DNA of 64,000 bases from Siphonodentalium dalli (lineage: Eukaryota > Mollusca > Scaphopoda > Gadilida > Siphonodentaliidae): contig CP136067.1 of the NCBI GenBank assembly GCA_032622095.1, forward strand, positions 75,108,705 to 75,172,704. The letters run 5' to 3'. Below are positions 34,761 through 46,633 of this stretch, piece by piece (the stretch's first letter is position 1; each line of letters opens with the position of its first letter). Under the pieces are notes generated by a model. The model was not told the DNA's origin. It made no database searches and saw nothing but the letters and a program-made list of their open reading frames with translations. A program made the position numbers and the translations under genes.

Positions 34761-35513
34761 AAATATCTTTTAAATATGGTATGTTATATATTTTATGAGG
34801 GTGCATCCGCATATTTTTAACTACAAGTCACGTTTAATTCTAACTACAATTCAGTTTCGTAGTTACTAGTAACTATATGAGTCCAATATACATACTAGAC
34901 ATCTAATCTTGAGCTACCATTGGATGATTGCATGTTTGAGGGTTTACACAAATGCTCATTATCGGAAAGTAACTGATTTCCTCTCATCACGATGCATATT
35001 ACTCAATGAAATCCGCTTCCTCATAATCAGGAAGTTATCCTTGATCAGCCAGTTGGGATGACCATTGGGTTCTAATAAGTAACAGGTGGCTTCTGTTGTC
35101 AGTACACAATGGTTTTTCCGTGATCGTGATTGGTTCGCATAGTAGACTCATCCAATATACAACACAAGGTTCATTGCTGACCTCTGATATCGCCAATAAC
35201 GGGGTAAAGTTCCGCCTATGGGGCAACATATTAGTGCCATTGTGCGCTCTTCATACAGACAGAGAAGAAGATCCTTGACAGATGCTTCCCCTCATGCGTG
35301 ATTTCCACTAGAATTGGGTGTCAGACGCCAGATCTGTGAGTTTACTAGTTCAAAATACAGGTCAAGTTCAAATTTGGGTCCCGCCCACCAATTTCACCAG
35401 AGCTCTGGCCCATTTTTAGAATTACCGCAGGCGTATTTTGCCAAACCCTAGTGATGCTCTTGTTTCGCAGGCGTTAACAAAATTAGTTTATGTTATCATG
35501 CTTCATACTTCAG
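34761..35513. other. Intronic DNA with no recognised element
   Basis: Includes a short unit 'tcaagttcaaatttgggtcc' at 35362 related to the CGTCC-family tandem units. No gene seen. Confidence 0.4.
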
Positions 35514-35571
35514 AAATCACATTCATCAGGAGAAGATGATTTGGACGGATCGGAGAAAGAAGACACAGAAG
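35514..35571 (+). CDS. WDR37: WDR37 exon: acidic linker between blades 2 and 3
   Basis: Acceptor TACTTCAG ends at 35513; donor GTATAT starts at 35572. Phase 0 in, one base out. It encodes KSHSSGEDDLDGSEKEDTE, an acidic stretch matching the position and character of the human linker (SGEDE... rich in D/E). This segment is the least conserved part of the protein and is expected to loop out of the propeller. Confidence 0.85.
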
Positions 35572-36131
35572 GTATATCAATTGATTGCAGAATACTAATC
35601 AATGACTTATGATCTCTGTCATGTCACAGCCTCAAACTGTGTTTGCAAATTTGAACAGATAAGTATTAGATATTTAGTAAAAAGAGCATTTAAAGATGGT
35701 GTACTTTCTGTACAGATTGGTATAAAATATTAATTTTGTTTCAGAAAAAGCAGTCAACAGATTAATTTGTAGCTAGCTTCTTTTCAACATAAATATTACC
35801 ATTTTAGAACATTACGACATTTTTGATTGAATATCTATCTTTTAAAACACTTTTAAGTGGAATATGCCTGTTAGATTAGATTCTTCTCGAAAAAGAGTTT
35901 GATAGAAATTTGTGATACTCATAACATTCCAATTTCAAAAAGATAACTTATAATATTGGTAGCATTTAATAAGTTGAAGCATTTTGTGCTGTTTCTCAAT
36001 TCTGTATGTAGTGAGACACCATTGAAGATGCCCCATTTGACTAAATTAAGTCTGTAATAGACATTAAATGAACAGCCTTTCTGGCGAACATTTCAACAGT
36101 GAATCACTGTCTAGTTTTACCTTATTTCCAG

Positions 36132-36170
36132 GTAATTCTTCTCGCCCAAAGAAAGAAGAACTATTGGAAG
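36132..36170 (+). CDS. WDR37: WDR37 39-bp microexon in the acidic linker
   Basis: Acceptor TATTTCCAG ends at 36131; donor GTGTGT starts at 36171. Two bases in, one base out, so it can be skipped without changing frame. It encodes GNSSRPKKEELLE. Support comes from exact phase agreement with both neighbours and canonical borders; the sequence itself is not conserved enough to recognise. A phase-neutral microexon is a good candidate for alternative splicing. Confidence 0.7.
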
Positions 36171-36235
36171 GTGTGTGTATATATACTACTATCATTTGGG
36201 GTGTATTTTCCTATGCGACAGTGCCATGACACTTT

Positions 36236-36505
36236 AATTGGGATTACCTCTGGATGAGAGCTATCAAATTTCAAATATTTTCGATCAAAAACATTTTAAT
36301 ATATATTATACCAAAATCAAAAGAAAGCCAACATTTTTCATCCAATTTATCCCAAACTTCATATGGCTCTTCGGATTGACCTCTGTTATTACTTAAACAT
36401 TTCAACTTTCTACATTTCTTTTCGCTCTATTGACTGAAATGTACAACAATATCCCTTCTCCTTGGAGTCCAAGTTGAGTTGCAGTGTAATTGATCCTTTT
36501 AATTC
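36236..36505. repeat. Decayed 'catggccgcc' unit just before the next WDR37 exon
   Basis: Has 'ggatgagagctatcaaattt', 'cttcatatggctcttcgg' and the terminal block 'gagttgcagtgtaattgatc'. It ends about 40 bp before the exon at 36542. Confidence 0.7.
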
Positions 36506-36541
36506 TTTGTTGTATGAGTATGAGATGCTATTCTTATATAG

Positions 36542-36730
36542 GTGATGTTCCTGACCATGCAAGTAGTGCTATCATCGTACGGAACTGCACGCAGTCTATG
36601 ACTGGTCACTCAAATGTTGTCATATCTGCTGACTGGTTGGCAGGAGGAAGCCAGGTCATAACAGCATCATGGGATAGGACAGCCATTCTGTTTGATGCAG
36701 AAACTGGTGAACAACTCAGCTTCCTACCTG
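36542..36730 (+). CDS. WDR37: WDR37 exon: blade 3
   Basis: Acceptor TTATATAG ends at 36541; donor GTAAGA starts at 36731. Two bases in, one base out. It encodes a linker (DVPDHASSAIIV...) and then GHSNVVISADWLAGGSQVI and ASWDRTAILFDAETGE, blade 3 of the propeller. The human counterpart reads ASDWLVGGKQAVTASWDRT as recalled. The open frame continues past the donor into the intron, which is not meaningful. Confidence 0.95.
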
Positions 36731-38942
36731 GTAAGATGATGAAGCTTCATTCTATGCACATTATTCAGTCTCTGCTAGGTGTTGGGGAATGGGACCCCGG
36801 GGGGGAATCTTTTATATATAATTCCAAATGGTGGATAAATTAGATGCCATTTGAGTGAAAAACTTTTCCACGTTTGACAGGATGCCACTGACCAAGGTCT
36901 CACAAAAGCAATATATATGTTTTGTCAAGGTTGAATATTTTACAAACACTTGCGTTATTCGTTCTTTTTCTTCATAAATAAATAGAACTGCCATCTGACT
37001 TGGATATAACTAGCCATTGATAAACCTGGTGTGTTTGAGTTTATCATGATGTTTATTAATGCATAATCACAAGGGAAGGTTTCTTTTATGGACATGTACT
37101 TTTCATGCCTGTTTATGAAATCAGTACCACAAGAATGTGACAAGATGCTATCGGGTGGATTTGTTTTAAAAATGAAATAAAATTTCTGCACCCAGAAGTA
37201 ATACAATGATAAAAATGTCACATTTCAAGTCAGACTGACTTAATAACTAACATCAGAGAGTCAGCGTGTGAACAAACCCTATCCAATGGATAACAAAATA
37301 TAGTTTAGAGCACTGTCGTTTAGGGCCAATTGTTTTTTTTTTTGCAAAATAAATATAGGCCGGACAAAAGGATAAACTATTTGCATCACAAAATTCTACG
37401 CGACAGCTACAGGTTTATCTGAAGTCATCGATCTGAGTTTGAAATGGAGCTTGGATTTCATGTCGTTTTGATGTCATAGTGACAGGTTCTTTACCTGACC
37501 GTTATTGGATACGTTTTGGATACTTTGGAACATGTTCTGTTCTGGACGCTTGGCTATAAAAGGACCACCCATCAAACTTGCAAATATCACTATTTGCATC
37601 TCAAAATTCTACGCATTGTTGACTTGCAGGGTTAATTATACCCGGTTGCATTATGCCAGAGACTTTGTCCCAATAAATAGATTGGCTGTCGACTACGAGT
37701 TATCTCGTACTACACTATCCTTCAGGCCTAGGGTTGCCACTATGAGTTAACTGGCACTTTATATGGGGTCTTGTATTTCTGGAAATACTGAAGTCTTTAT
37801 GCAAACATATTTCCAGCCATCCCAGATAGCTCAAAAGCATTTATGCTGTGATTGGTGCCCTGCATCTCTCAAATGAAGGGGCCCAATCAAAAGTAGGGTT
37901 ACACCATCACGAATGTTCCCAACCCATTGTGCTATGTAAATTGGCCTTTTCTTAGAGCATCCGCAAAACCTCTTGACATGAATTAGTTCATGTTTGTAGA
38001 CACAAATTCTCAGGTAATATGATAATATGTGTAAGATAGTGTTGAAATGTCAGCACAAGATAATGCGTAGTTGGCGATAGGATTTTCCCCTGTGCTGATG
38101 AGTTATCTTGAGTCAGAACCACTGTAGGTTACTCCAGAAGGTCATATCAGTTCCTATTTATGCTTTAGGGTATCCAACATTAACATCTGATGAAATGCTC
38201 ATGAGAAAAACATGGCAAAGTTAATGGCACCAATAAAAATACCATGCAACGGAGTTGCTCAGTGCCGACTATGAGTTTTCTCGTAGTTTGACATGTTTTT
38301 ATGTGGTCCAAGCCAATACATGCTCAGTTTTGGGGTCTGAGGCTGGTAAGACAGCATATTCTAGCTATTCAATACTTAATCTCAAGTTGGTATCCTGAAA
38401 GATACACTATAGGGGTATTGGCAATCAACGTGTTAAAGGCATAATTTGCTGACACATTTTCGGTTTCCGGATGATATCTCAAGTTTGGATCCTTTAATTG
38501 CAAATACCGTTTTTATGTGGATCAGTCATATCAAGATACAGGTTGAGTTTGGTCGAATTTGAGTTTGATCCGATGATTTTTCCTAGAGTTATGGACTTTT
38601 TTCGACTTAGAAAATTTAATTTTCCTTCTTTTTTCTTTGGTTTCCGGATGATAAGGCCAAACAAAAAAAACGTCTCTGTTTCCGGCACCCGGCCTGGCTG
38701 AGATTTTCTTGCCGGTCTCATTTTTTTTTTTTCAGAAGTCCGTAGTAACCTGTCCGTCCGTGTGTTATGGTTTTTCCAATACCAACAGCAGAACTAATCA
38801 CCCATCGCATACACAACTGATGCATGTGTAGGCCGGTGTATGCAATCGCGCATTCTAGATATAAATAAGACAACCCAGTCGGCCATGCTACGCAGTGAAT
38901 AGCGTGGCGTAAATCAAACTATACCCTAACATGTCACTACAG
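36731..38942. other. Intronic DNA, low repeat recognition
   Basis: No gene found. 'ctatttgcatcacaaaattc' (37379) and 'ctatttgcatctcaaaattc' (37590) are direct short repeats with 'tacgc'. 38450-38760 holds a decayed CGTCC-family unit ('gagttatggacttttttcga', 'tgtccgtccgtgtg'). Confidence 0.45.
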
Positions 38943-39258
38943 AAATCCCCACGACTTTGTGGGCTGTGTATTTTAAAAATTACAGTGTATTATACCGGTA
39001 ACTCCCTTTAATTCCTATGCGGAATTGGGCGCAAACCATGCTTGAAAGAAAACTCTGTTCACGACAAAATTAAGCAGTGAAAAGTACGTGCGTTTTAGCG
39101 AAATCCCCACGACTTTGTGGGCGGTGTATTTTAAAAATTACAGTGTATTATACCGGTAACTCCCTTTAATTCCTATGCGGAATTGGGCGCAAACCATGCT
39201 TGAAAGAAAACTCTGTTCACGACAAAATTAAGCAGTGAAAAGTACGTGCGTTTTAGCG
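38943..39258. repeat. 158-bp tandem duplication, two near-identical copies
   Basis: Copies 38943-39100 and 39101-39258 both begin 'aaatccccacgactttgtgg' and end 'gtacgtgcgttttagcg'. I see one clear difference (gggctg / gggcgg). The near-identity points to a recent duplication or an assembly artefact. Confidence 0.9.
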
Positions 39259-39604
39259 GGAAAATGACAGTCTGTATTCCGTAATCAGTCCTGAAAATTA
39301 GCGTCGTGAATGCCGTCACCACTGACCAGAACAAATCATTATCCAATATAAAATGCATAGTATTCACAGAAACCCGAGTTTAACCTGCTTTAAATAAACA
39401 ACTGTCTGTTACAATGACACACAAACTGGGTCACTGTGTCACCAACCAAACACCTCAGTCGGTTACGCGAATCAACTCCGTGCAACTATTTACATCAGGC
39501 TCTTTGATGTTACCAACCAAGGAGCAAATACTACTGTGATAGAAACAACTCGCACTGTATGCAAATATTAAACACACATTTCTGATCACCTGATGTGCAT
39601 ACAT

Positions 39605-39672
39605 GTACTGTAAGGATTATGTGATAACTTGCTTAAAGTACTGTACGGATTATGTGATAACTTGCTGAAAGT
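39605..39672. repeat. 33-bp tandem repeat, two copies
   Basis: 'gtactgta(a/c)ggattatgtg', then 'ataacttgct(t/g)aaa', occurs twice in tandem, just left of the hAT element. Confidence 0.85.
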
Positions 39673-39783
39673 TGGCAGTTAATCAATTCTGCTGATTAAA
39701 ACGTTCCGGGATTGAAACGAAATAGGTCGGAAATATGTGACTTCAGTTAAACCACAATACAATTTAGTGATTTGGTAATATGG

Positions 39784-42700
39784 CAGGGTTTCCGCCAGGG
39801 GGGAACTAATGGGTCTGTATTGGGGAAACACATAACGCGACGGGACGACCATGGTTCGTCCTTTTGGGCGAAAATTTTGATATTTGACACTGGAAAGAAG
39901 CCATTTCCTTGCACCGGAGTGTCCCACAAAGCAATCCAAAGCTACATCAGCCATAAGAAATTGTTCCGTTTTACAACAGCGGCAAAACAACAGTTCCATG
40001 CATCTGAGACACGGAGAAATACACATGCACACGCCATCAGCATGTCACATCTAATCGGCTAACGATGGACGGTAGCAAAGTTATCCTGCAGACACAATCA
40101 TGACGGCGGACGGTGCCTTCAGAAACGAACGAGGGTGTAAACCCAGGGTCCTTCCGTAAACGGTGCTCGCAAAAATGTGCATTCTCGGACTAAGCACCCA
40201 GCGTGTTTTTAAAGGTGATTAACTGAGATCGTAGGAATGTGGACAGACATGAAATCTTTGGTGCAATGTGGAGGCCAGTGCAAAGGTCAAACTGGGATCA
40301 GAGTGCTACATCACTAGTCTACACAAGCTGCAAAACAGGATGGCGGGGTAACATCGCAAGAGCTATACTCGGACCTTCACCCCAGAATGGCAGTCACTTT
40401 ATATTAAACCAATTAACGGATCTCTTTCCAACGTGGGTGGAACATCCTGATATATAAGTAAAATTGTACACGCGGGTGGGTGGAGTCTATTTGTGAGTAT
40501 AGATGCGCGCCATACAAGTATACCGTTAACCGAGGTCAAAGACGAGTATAGCTCTTCCCACGTTACCACAGCTATAGCAGGGGACTAAACTCAGACTTTC
40601 AGCTTGAGTGTCCCCTTGTGTAATTGGAAATTCTAATTTATAATGATCTTACAATCGCTCTATTGGGCAACTGTTCGTGACTTTTTCCCCATGGTTTGGA
40701 GGGAATCAATGGTTTTCCGGATGGGGTCGGAAACCTAAGGAATTCATGGGGTTGGAAAATGTATTTTAATATTCAAGAATTAACTCCACAGAAGGCGAAT
40801 TTGGTGACTAAATTCACTTTCCGTGGACCATTCTTAAAATTCTTAAAAATGATGGACCTGAATTTGTCAACAATAATCAGCCATTCTGCGTCAGTGAATT
40901 TCCCCGCGTTAGCAATTCTCTTCGAAATGCGCATCAATGCCTCGAGAGTTTTTGCCTTTAGACGCGTTCTAGTGGCCGATTTAATGTCATTCATCAAACT
41001 GAACAGTCGTTCAACCGACGGCGTGCCGCCGGAATTATACAAGCCATTTGCAACAGTTTAAAACATTCTGGGTAGCTATTCATGAGGTCTTTTGAAATAA
41101 GATCTTTTAGCAGCAAATTCGGGGTATACCGCTCAAGTAACTTCATTTTATCATTTCTTGCTCTTTTCTGTGTTTTTGTTGAGTTGGGCATTTCAGACAA
41201 TTCATTTCTGATTCGATCTTTATACTCAAGATGCAGTCGTTTTATTAATGCGACAAACAAGGGAAATTCTGCTTCAATTCAGTTGGCATCGACAGGAGGC
41301 AACGCCGTCACGCAATCCCCCCTGTATAAATCGTCTCGCATATGCCCATAGAATTCCAGAAGAGCGTGTAGTTTATCTTTACCATAGCTGTCAATTCCAT
41401 CTGGAATGTTCCGCGGATCAATGACATCAAATTTATTTAGAAGGGTAGCGGAGTCGAAGGCTACATTAGTCTCAACTTTCAAATCTTCAACTAAGGGAAT
41501 AGCGATTTCGGTGTGAACTTCTCAAGCTGCGGCCCTGTCTGTGGTCGATTCCGTGATTCACGGGCGCCCAATCTGCAACCGGCCGCGTCTTCAAGAAACT
41601 TGGCAGCATCATCAAAGCATGGAGTTGGTGAGTTGTCTGTATGTGCATCTATATTATCTCGCAGTCGAGAAAGAATATGGTCATATTCACCGTGAGCCAT
41701 ATCCACCAAATGCGGAATAGCAGTGAAATTCAAGTCCTGAGTTTGAAGAGTCTTATTTAGTTTGCCTGTGACAACTAGAATGTCGCATAGAAGCAACCAC
41801 ATCATGACAAATTTTGCATCTGTCAAATGGAGTTTTAAGCCCAACACTTTGGCGTCGGACGTATCATTATAAATAGCGTCCAAAGCATCTATAATTTCAG
41901 AATACCGTTGGTACACTCTCATGCATGAGTCTCTGTGCGACAACCATCTCGTAGTTGATGGCATAACTGTTTTCAGAGGAGTTTTTTCTGCGGTTTCTTG
42001 TGCTGTCTTGAATACCTCTAGTTTTTTAGGTGATTTGTCAAACTGTTTCCACAAGGTGCGTAAAGTCGAGTCAACGAACTTGATGCCATCATACTTCTTC
42101 ATGAAATGAACAAATGTTAGAGCCAGCCGATGGCATCGGCAATTAATGTACATGCAAAATGGAGTTTCGTGGCGAATCATTCTCTGGAGGTGCCTTTCTC
42201 TCCTGACATTGTATTAGTGCCATCTAGAGCCAGGAAAAGTATGCGTGTAAGGTCTATGCCATTTTCTGTAGCAAGCTCTCTGATTGCATCAAACATTGAC
42301 AGCGCATCCGCTTGTTTTAACGGCACCAGTGATAAGAGATGCTCAACTATGGATCCTGATCGATCCATCCAGCGTCCCACAATGGCAAACTGTTGTGTGT
42401 CAGACTTATCGGTAGACTCATCTGCAAGAATTGTAATGAAACTAGCACTTTTACATTCATCCCACATTGTTTCCTCTATGTACTCACTCATACATTTTAT
42501 CATTTCTTCATTAGATTGGTGTGAAAGATATGTAGTGGTTCCGGTAGTTTCAAATCCACACCGAGATCTTCCACAAGTGATACAATGTCAGGAAGGGAAG
42601 TAGAATAAGCCCAGTTTCGTTTCGCAACCAGTTCCATAATTTTGAAAATTCCCACTATCTTTCCCCTGTTCTCATCCCGAGTGGTATCTGAGGCATATTG

Positions 42701-43572
42701 TAGTTGTTGAATCACGGACCCGGCTGTAGTGGCGGCTACTCTGTTAACGCTAGTAGTTAGACAATCTCGGTGGACTGATCAATTTTGGTGTTTTTCAAAT
42801 TGACGCCTTGGATGATCGCTTAGTCTGACGCCTTTATCCACCCACCATAGGTCGGTATCCGGTGCCCGTGGTATTTGTCCGCGCCAATTCGTACACAGTT
42901 GGCATATCCACCCGGACTTAGCGGCGTTGTAAAAGGCCCACTGATATTCATCACCCCATTGTCGACTTGATTGCGTTCTGTCAGACGACGTAGATGGCGT
43001 ATTTGTCAAAGTACCAAGGCAAGGTTCTGCACGTTCATCTTGCAACATGGAACTGTCACTATGTGCAACTTGACCATCTATACCTGTCTGGCTTTCAGTC
43101 TCATGTCTAAAACAAATTTGCTAATCTTCTCCGAGCCCTTTGCATCTTCTGGTCGTATTTTTCTTTTATATTCACCCTTTTTATGGCTCATGGTTAGTTT
43201 GCGCTGAACTGAACGCGACGTCAAAAACAGACCCATTTATGGCACCGATATGCTGACAGATAAGTCTGCAGCTGGTGCACGCTTATTCTGATGGCATTGA
43301 TGTTTGCCGCCTTTGATGTTTGCCGCCTTTGATGTTTTGCTCCAATGTATTTGCGTGCTATTCTTATTGTTTTTTCGGGAGATGGACTGTGTCGATTTCA
43401 TTTTGTCAATATTAATGAAAATAAGTGTAGATATATAGCCTGTCGACACAGACAAGACTGAATAAATTTTTAATAACGTCATTTATTTGTGTATGAACGG
43501 GATTTCATGCAACGACCGACGGGGGGAATGGGTCCGTGTGACGGACCCGCAGCCGGCCTGGCGGAAACCCTG
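39784..43572 (-). mobile_element. hAT transposon with decayed transposase, 3789 bp
   Basis: Terminal inverted repeats CAGGGTTTCCGCCAGG (39784-39799) and CCTGGCGGAAACCCTG (43557-43572) are perfect over 16 bp. AATATGG directly flanks both ends (39777-39783 and 43573-43579); a full 8-bp hAT duplication would need one base to have mutated. The transposase runs on the minus strand (40773-43191). The element is nearly complete but its ORF is broken, so it is an inactive former autonomous copy. Confidence 0.9.
40773..43191 (-). pseudogene. hAT-superfamily transposase, frameshifted
   Basis: Read on the minus strand from the ATG at 43191 (MSHKKGEYKRKIRPEDAKGS). Next is a zinc-binding, BED/TTF-like N-terminus with WAFYNAAKSGWICQLC (about 42935), and then the catalytic region with FITILADESTDKSDTQQFA (about 42440) and an insertion domain with RCHRLALTFVHFM (about 42140). 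It ends with the hAT dimerisation motif SVERLFSLMNDIKSATRTRL (about 41020). Reading frame breaks occur near 42715-42780, 42180, 41485, 41265 and 41040, so no full protein is made. It resembles KIAA1586/ZNF862-type hAT proteins; this is a family-level judgement only. Confidence 0.88.
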
Positions 43573-44400
43573 AATATGGACAAGTTGTCACTGAAAAATA
43601 ATGATCATCTACGAAGAGAAATAAGAGGGGATGAACATACAATAGGTTTGATTAAAATGGCAATTATTTTTTCCATAAAACAATCTCTCTTTCAACACCC
43701 AACACCTGGAAAATTGCGTAGGCAGTGATGAATAGAAGGCATAAAATGTGTAACCTCAGTCCCAACCTACATCAGAGATATTCAGAGGAAGATTGGAACA
43801 AAACATGTTTACTCCTACATACCCATGATATCTGGAAGAACAGTCAGTAAAATTGTTCTGGCCACATGTAATTTGTAAATAAAGGTAGCAGATGATATTG
43901 TTGCATTGTGGGCTGGTAGCTGCATGAACTATGTAAGAGGAATAACTCTAAACCCATGGCCATAGCCTAATACCTTGAATCTTCACACTGGTGCACATAC
44001 TAGCAGCCATAAAATACATTCAATTGGAAGTTGTCTCTAAAACTTTATTTTCAAAGAATGTCTTGAATACCTAATACATGGCCTAATAGTCCAACAAGCT
44101 GTATAATATATTACCAACATGTATAAAAGCATGTCAGTTTTATAACACTTGTTTTTATCGCTTTCAAATGAAAAATGAAAAAAAAAAGTGTAAAAAAAAA
44201 CAACCCTGCCTGCATACCTGGAAAATTTTCCCCATGTTATTGGAAACAGAGATGTTTTTTTTTTTGGCTTAACTCAAGTTTGGACTGTTCAATTGAAAAA
44301 TTTTGTGAGTCATTGATATCAAAATACAGGTCAAGTTCGAATTTGAGTTTGATCCGATGATTTTTCTCAGAGTTATGGGCTTCTCGACTTATAAAATTCC
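43573..44400. other. Intronic DNA with no recognised gene
   Basis: A/T-rich with a poly(A)-rich patch near 44165-44200. From 44310 a CGTCC-family-like unit begins ('atacaggtcaagttcgaatt'). Confidence 0.45.
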
Positions 44401-44695
44401 ATTTTTTGTTTTTTTTTCTTTGTTTTTGTTTTTTTTTTAATTTTCTGTATGAGGGTACCTTCATGGTGTAATCAACTCCTCCTACAGTTTTGATCGTAGA
44501 TATTTGAAACTTCAGACTATTGTTACCCACATATTGGAGATGTGCAACATGTATATAGATGACGGAATATTTTTTTTTTTTACAGAATTATTAACCCTTT
44601 CGATTTAGAACATTTCAACATTTTTTTTTAATTTCTTTAAGAAAGCGGCATCGACTTGCCACGTTGTCGGGGGACACTGTGGTCGGCCGACCTTT
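44401..44695. mobile_element. TGTCCCCCGA-family element, 5' truncated
   Basis: Carries 'ttcatggtgtaatcaactcc', 'gagatgtgcaacatgtatat' and the tail 'gcggcatcgacttgccac', then 'gtcgggggacactgtggtcg'. The TGTCCCCCGA start is absent. Confidence 0.75.
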
Positions 44696-44799
44696 TTTGT
44701 GTTTCTGTTGTGCTAAACATAGCCTGAACTTCTTGTCTTTTAACAAAGACATATCTATGTGGGGAAAATGAATTGATAATTATTGGTGTACTCTCAACT

Positions 44800-45210
44800 G
44801 ATACATGGCATCGGTATTATTTGTTTTTGGGGGAACATAGTTATATTTGTATGTGGATTAGCCACACATGTCAAATTCGAATTTGGGTTTGGGCCGCCCA
44901 TTTTTGCCGGAGTCATGGTCCTTGTCAATTTAGAATTTGCTGATTATTTTGGTTTCCAGGTACATGTGTAATAACTTTAGTTTTAGTTATCTGATTATTT
45001 TCAAATTCGGTATCTGGATTACTCATATGAAAATACATATCAAATCCAAATTTAGGTTTGGTCTGTCCAATTTTACTGCAGTTATTGTCCTTTTCTTATA
45101 ATTTGATAATCTGGGGCCTAGTTTAAATTTAGGCTATGTCTGATGAATTTTGCGTGATGACTTATAATTTGAAAATACATCCAATGAATTTTGTGTCTGT
45201 CATTGCGTGA
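44800..45210. repeat. Decayed tandem units
   Basis: 'ttcgaatttgggtttgggcc', 'ggagtcatggtccttgtc' and 'taactttagttttagttatc' repeat two to three times with divergence, as at 14748-15500. Confidence 0.65.
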
Positions 45211-45568
45211 TTCAGAAATAGTTAACATAGAGAGTTGAAAACAAAGTTTGATTCAGTGGTTGTTGCCAGAATCAAGTTTTTAATTTCTAAGAAAGCCACT
45301 GGTCAAATAAAGCCACATAATTTGGGGCCTATGGCCTAGCAGATTTTTATTTTTGGTATCGCTTGGTTGATTGGATTAGAAAAGAATTAACCCTTCCCAC
45401 ACATTTCATAGACACATGCTATCCGATGCAAGAATTCAAATAATTTTCCTCTGATCTTCCTCCTGTTCCTTAATATCTAGGTTTGTCTTGGCACAACTTC
45501 AACCATATGGATTAATTATATTAACTTTTCCCACTCACCCTGCAGACACATGCTATCAATATCAAACT

Positions 45569-46053
45569 TAGTCCAAGTTTCCATTGACGTAAACCAGCTA
45601 GTGAAATTGATCAGGATAATGCTTATTTATGTCGAATCCCCATTTGTATGTCATTTTATAACTAATAATATGTCACAATTTTGACAGTAATTCAGTTTAT
45701 TCCATAGAACATATAATATTTGTTTTGATATGTTTTATTAAATATAAACAGCTGGGTTACTCTTAAGTATGCGGCATATTCTATGCACAACATGATCCTA
45801 ACAATATTCTAACATGACAGCTCGATAATAATGCATCATTATGATCATAAGATGTCACTCATTCCAATGTTTATAACACCATATATTGATTTGGAAGATA
45901 AAATCAATTAAAAAATCCTGCCACTGATATGGGCATAAAGTCTGCTTTAGAAAAAAACATATACAGAAAAACATATACATGGGGCTTTAATGCAAAACAG
46001 CATTATCTGAACCGATTTCACTAGCTGGTTTACATCGAGGGAAACTTGGACTA
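45569..46053. mobile_element. 485-bp fold-back element with 9-bp target duplication
   Basis: Ends TAGTCCAAGTTTCC and GGAAACTTGGACTA begin inverted arms of about 55 bp ('gtaaaccagctagtgaaatt' against 'tttcactagctggtttac'). TATCAAACT (45560-45568) and TATCAAATT (46054-46062) match in 8 of 9 bases. Excision restores the phrase 'catgctatcaatatcaaact' seen intact at 30095. A 9-bp duplication with long arms is typical of Mutator-like MITEs. Confidence 0.8.
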
Positions 46054-46265
46054 TATCAAATTCAAGTATTGGATAGCCAATATGAATTATCTTTGCAAAA
46101 TGCTCATAAATATATCTGTCTCAGATATAGCTGTACTGTTTCAACTAGGCAGAAAACACTAAATTAACCCTTCCACTTAGAACCAGGTTCATTAATGATC
46201 ACTCTGTGAAACACCTATGTAATATTCTTATATAATTAGAGGTGATGTTCCGTTTCGAAAATACC
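46054..46265. repeat. Dispersed intron repeat (right part, after the fold-back)
   Basis: 'caagtattggatagccaata', 'ctgtactgtttcaactaggc', 'aaccaggttcattaatga' and 'ttagaggtgatgttcc' match 30090-30350 and 48120-48300. The left part lies before 45569. Confidence 0.75.
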
Positions 46266-46280
46266 TAAAATGCATGTGCT

Positions 46281-46530
46281 TTAACCCTTTCATGATGGGA
46301 GGCTGTGCTGGTGCAGCCTTAAAGATCCTGTGCCAGTTCATTCTCTTACATGTGTGAGTCTCCCATAGGGAGCCTCGCATATATAAGAGAATGCACTGGC
46401 TTACAAGGTCAAGGTAAATATTGTTAGGCCAATATATTATCTTATATATGCGAGACTCCCTCTGGGAGACTCGCATATATAAGAGAATGCATTGGCACAG
46501 GGTTTTCACAAAAAATTAAGGAAGCTTCAT
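46281..46530. mobile_element. piggyBac-like hairpin MITE, copy 1
   Basis: Starts TTAACCCTTTCATGATGGGA. Inside are two sets of opposed arms built from 'cattctcttatatatgcgag' and 'ctcgcatatataagagaatg' around 'tctcccatagggag' and 'tccctctgggaga', so it can form two large hairpins. The right end has lost the AAAGGGTTAA seen in copy 2. Compare 50010-50264 and the partial copy at 60470-60550. Confidence 0.8.
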
Positions 46531-46633
46531 TCATGTAAGGTTAATGTCAATAAATTAATGGTGAGAACACAGCCTTCTATTTAGAAGACAATGGATCTTA
46601 TGTGTAGTAGAATACTGGCATCTTGGGATTATT

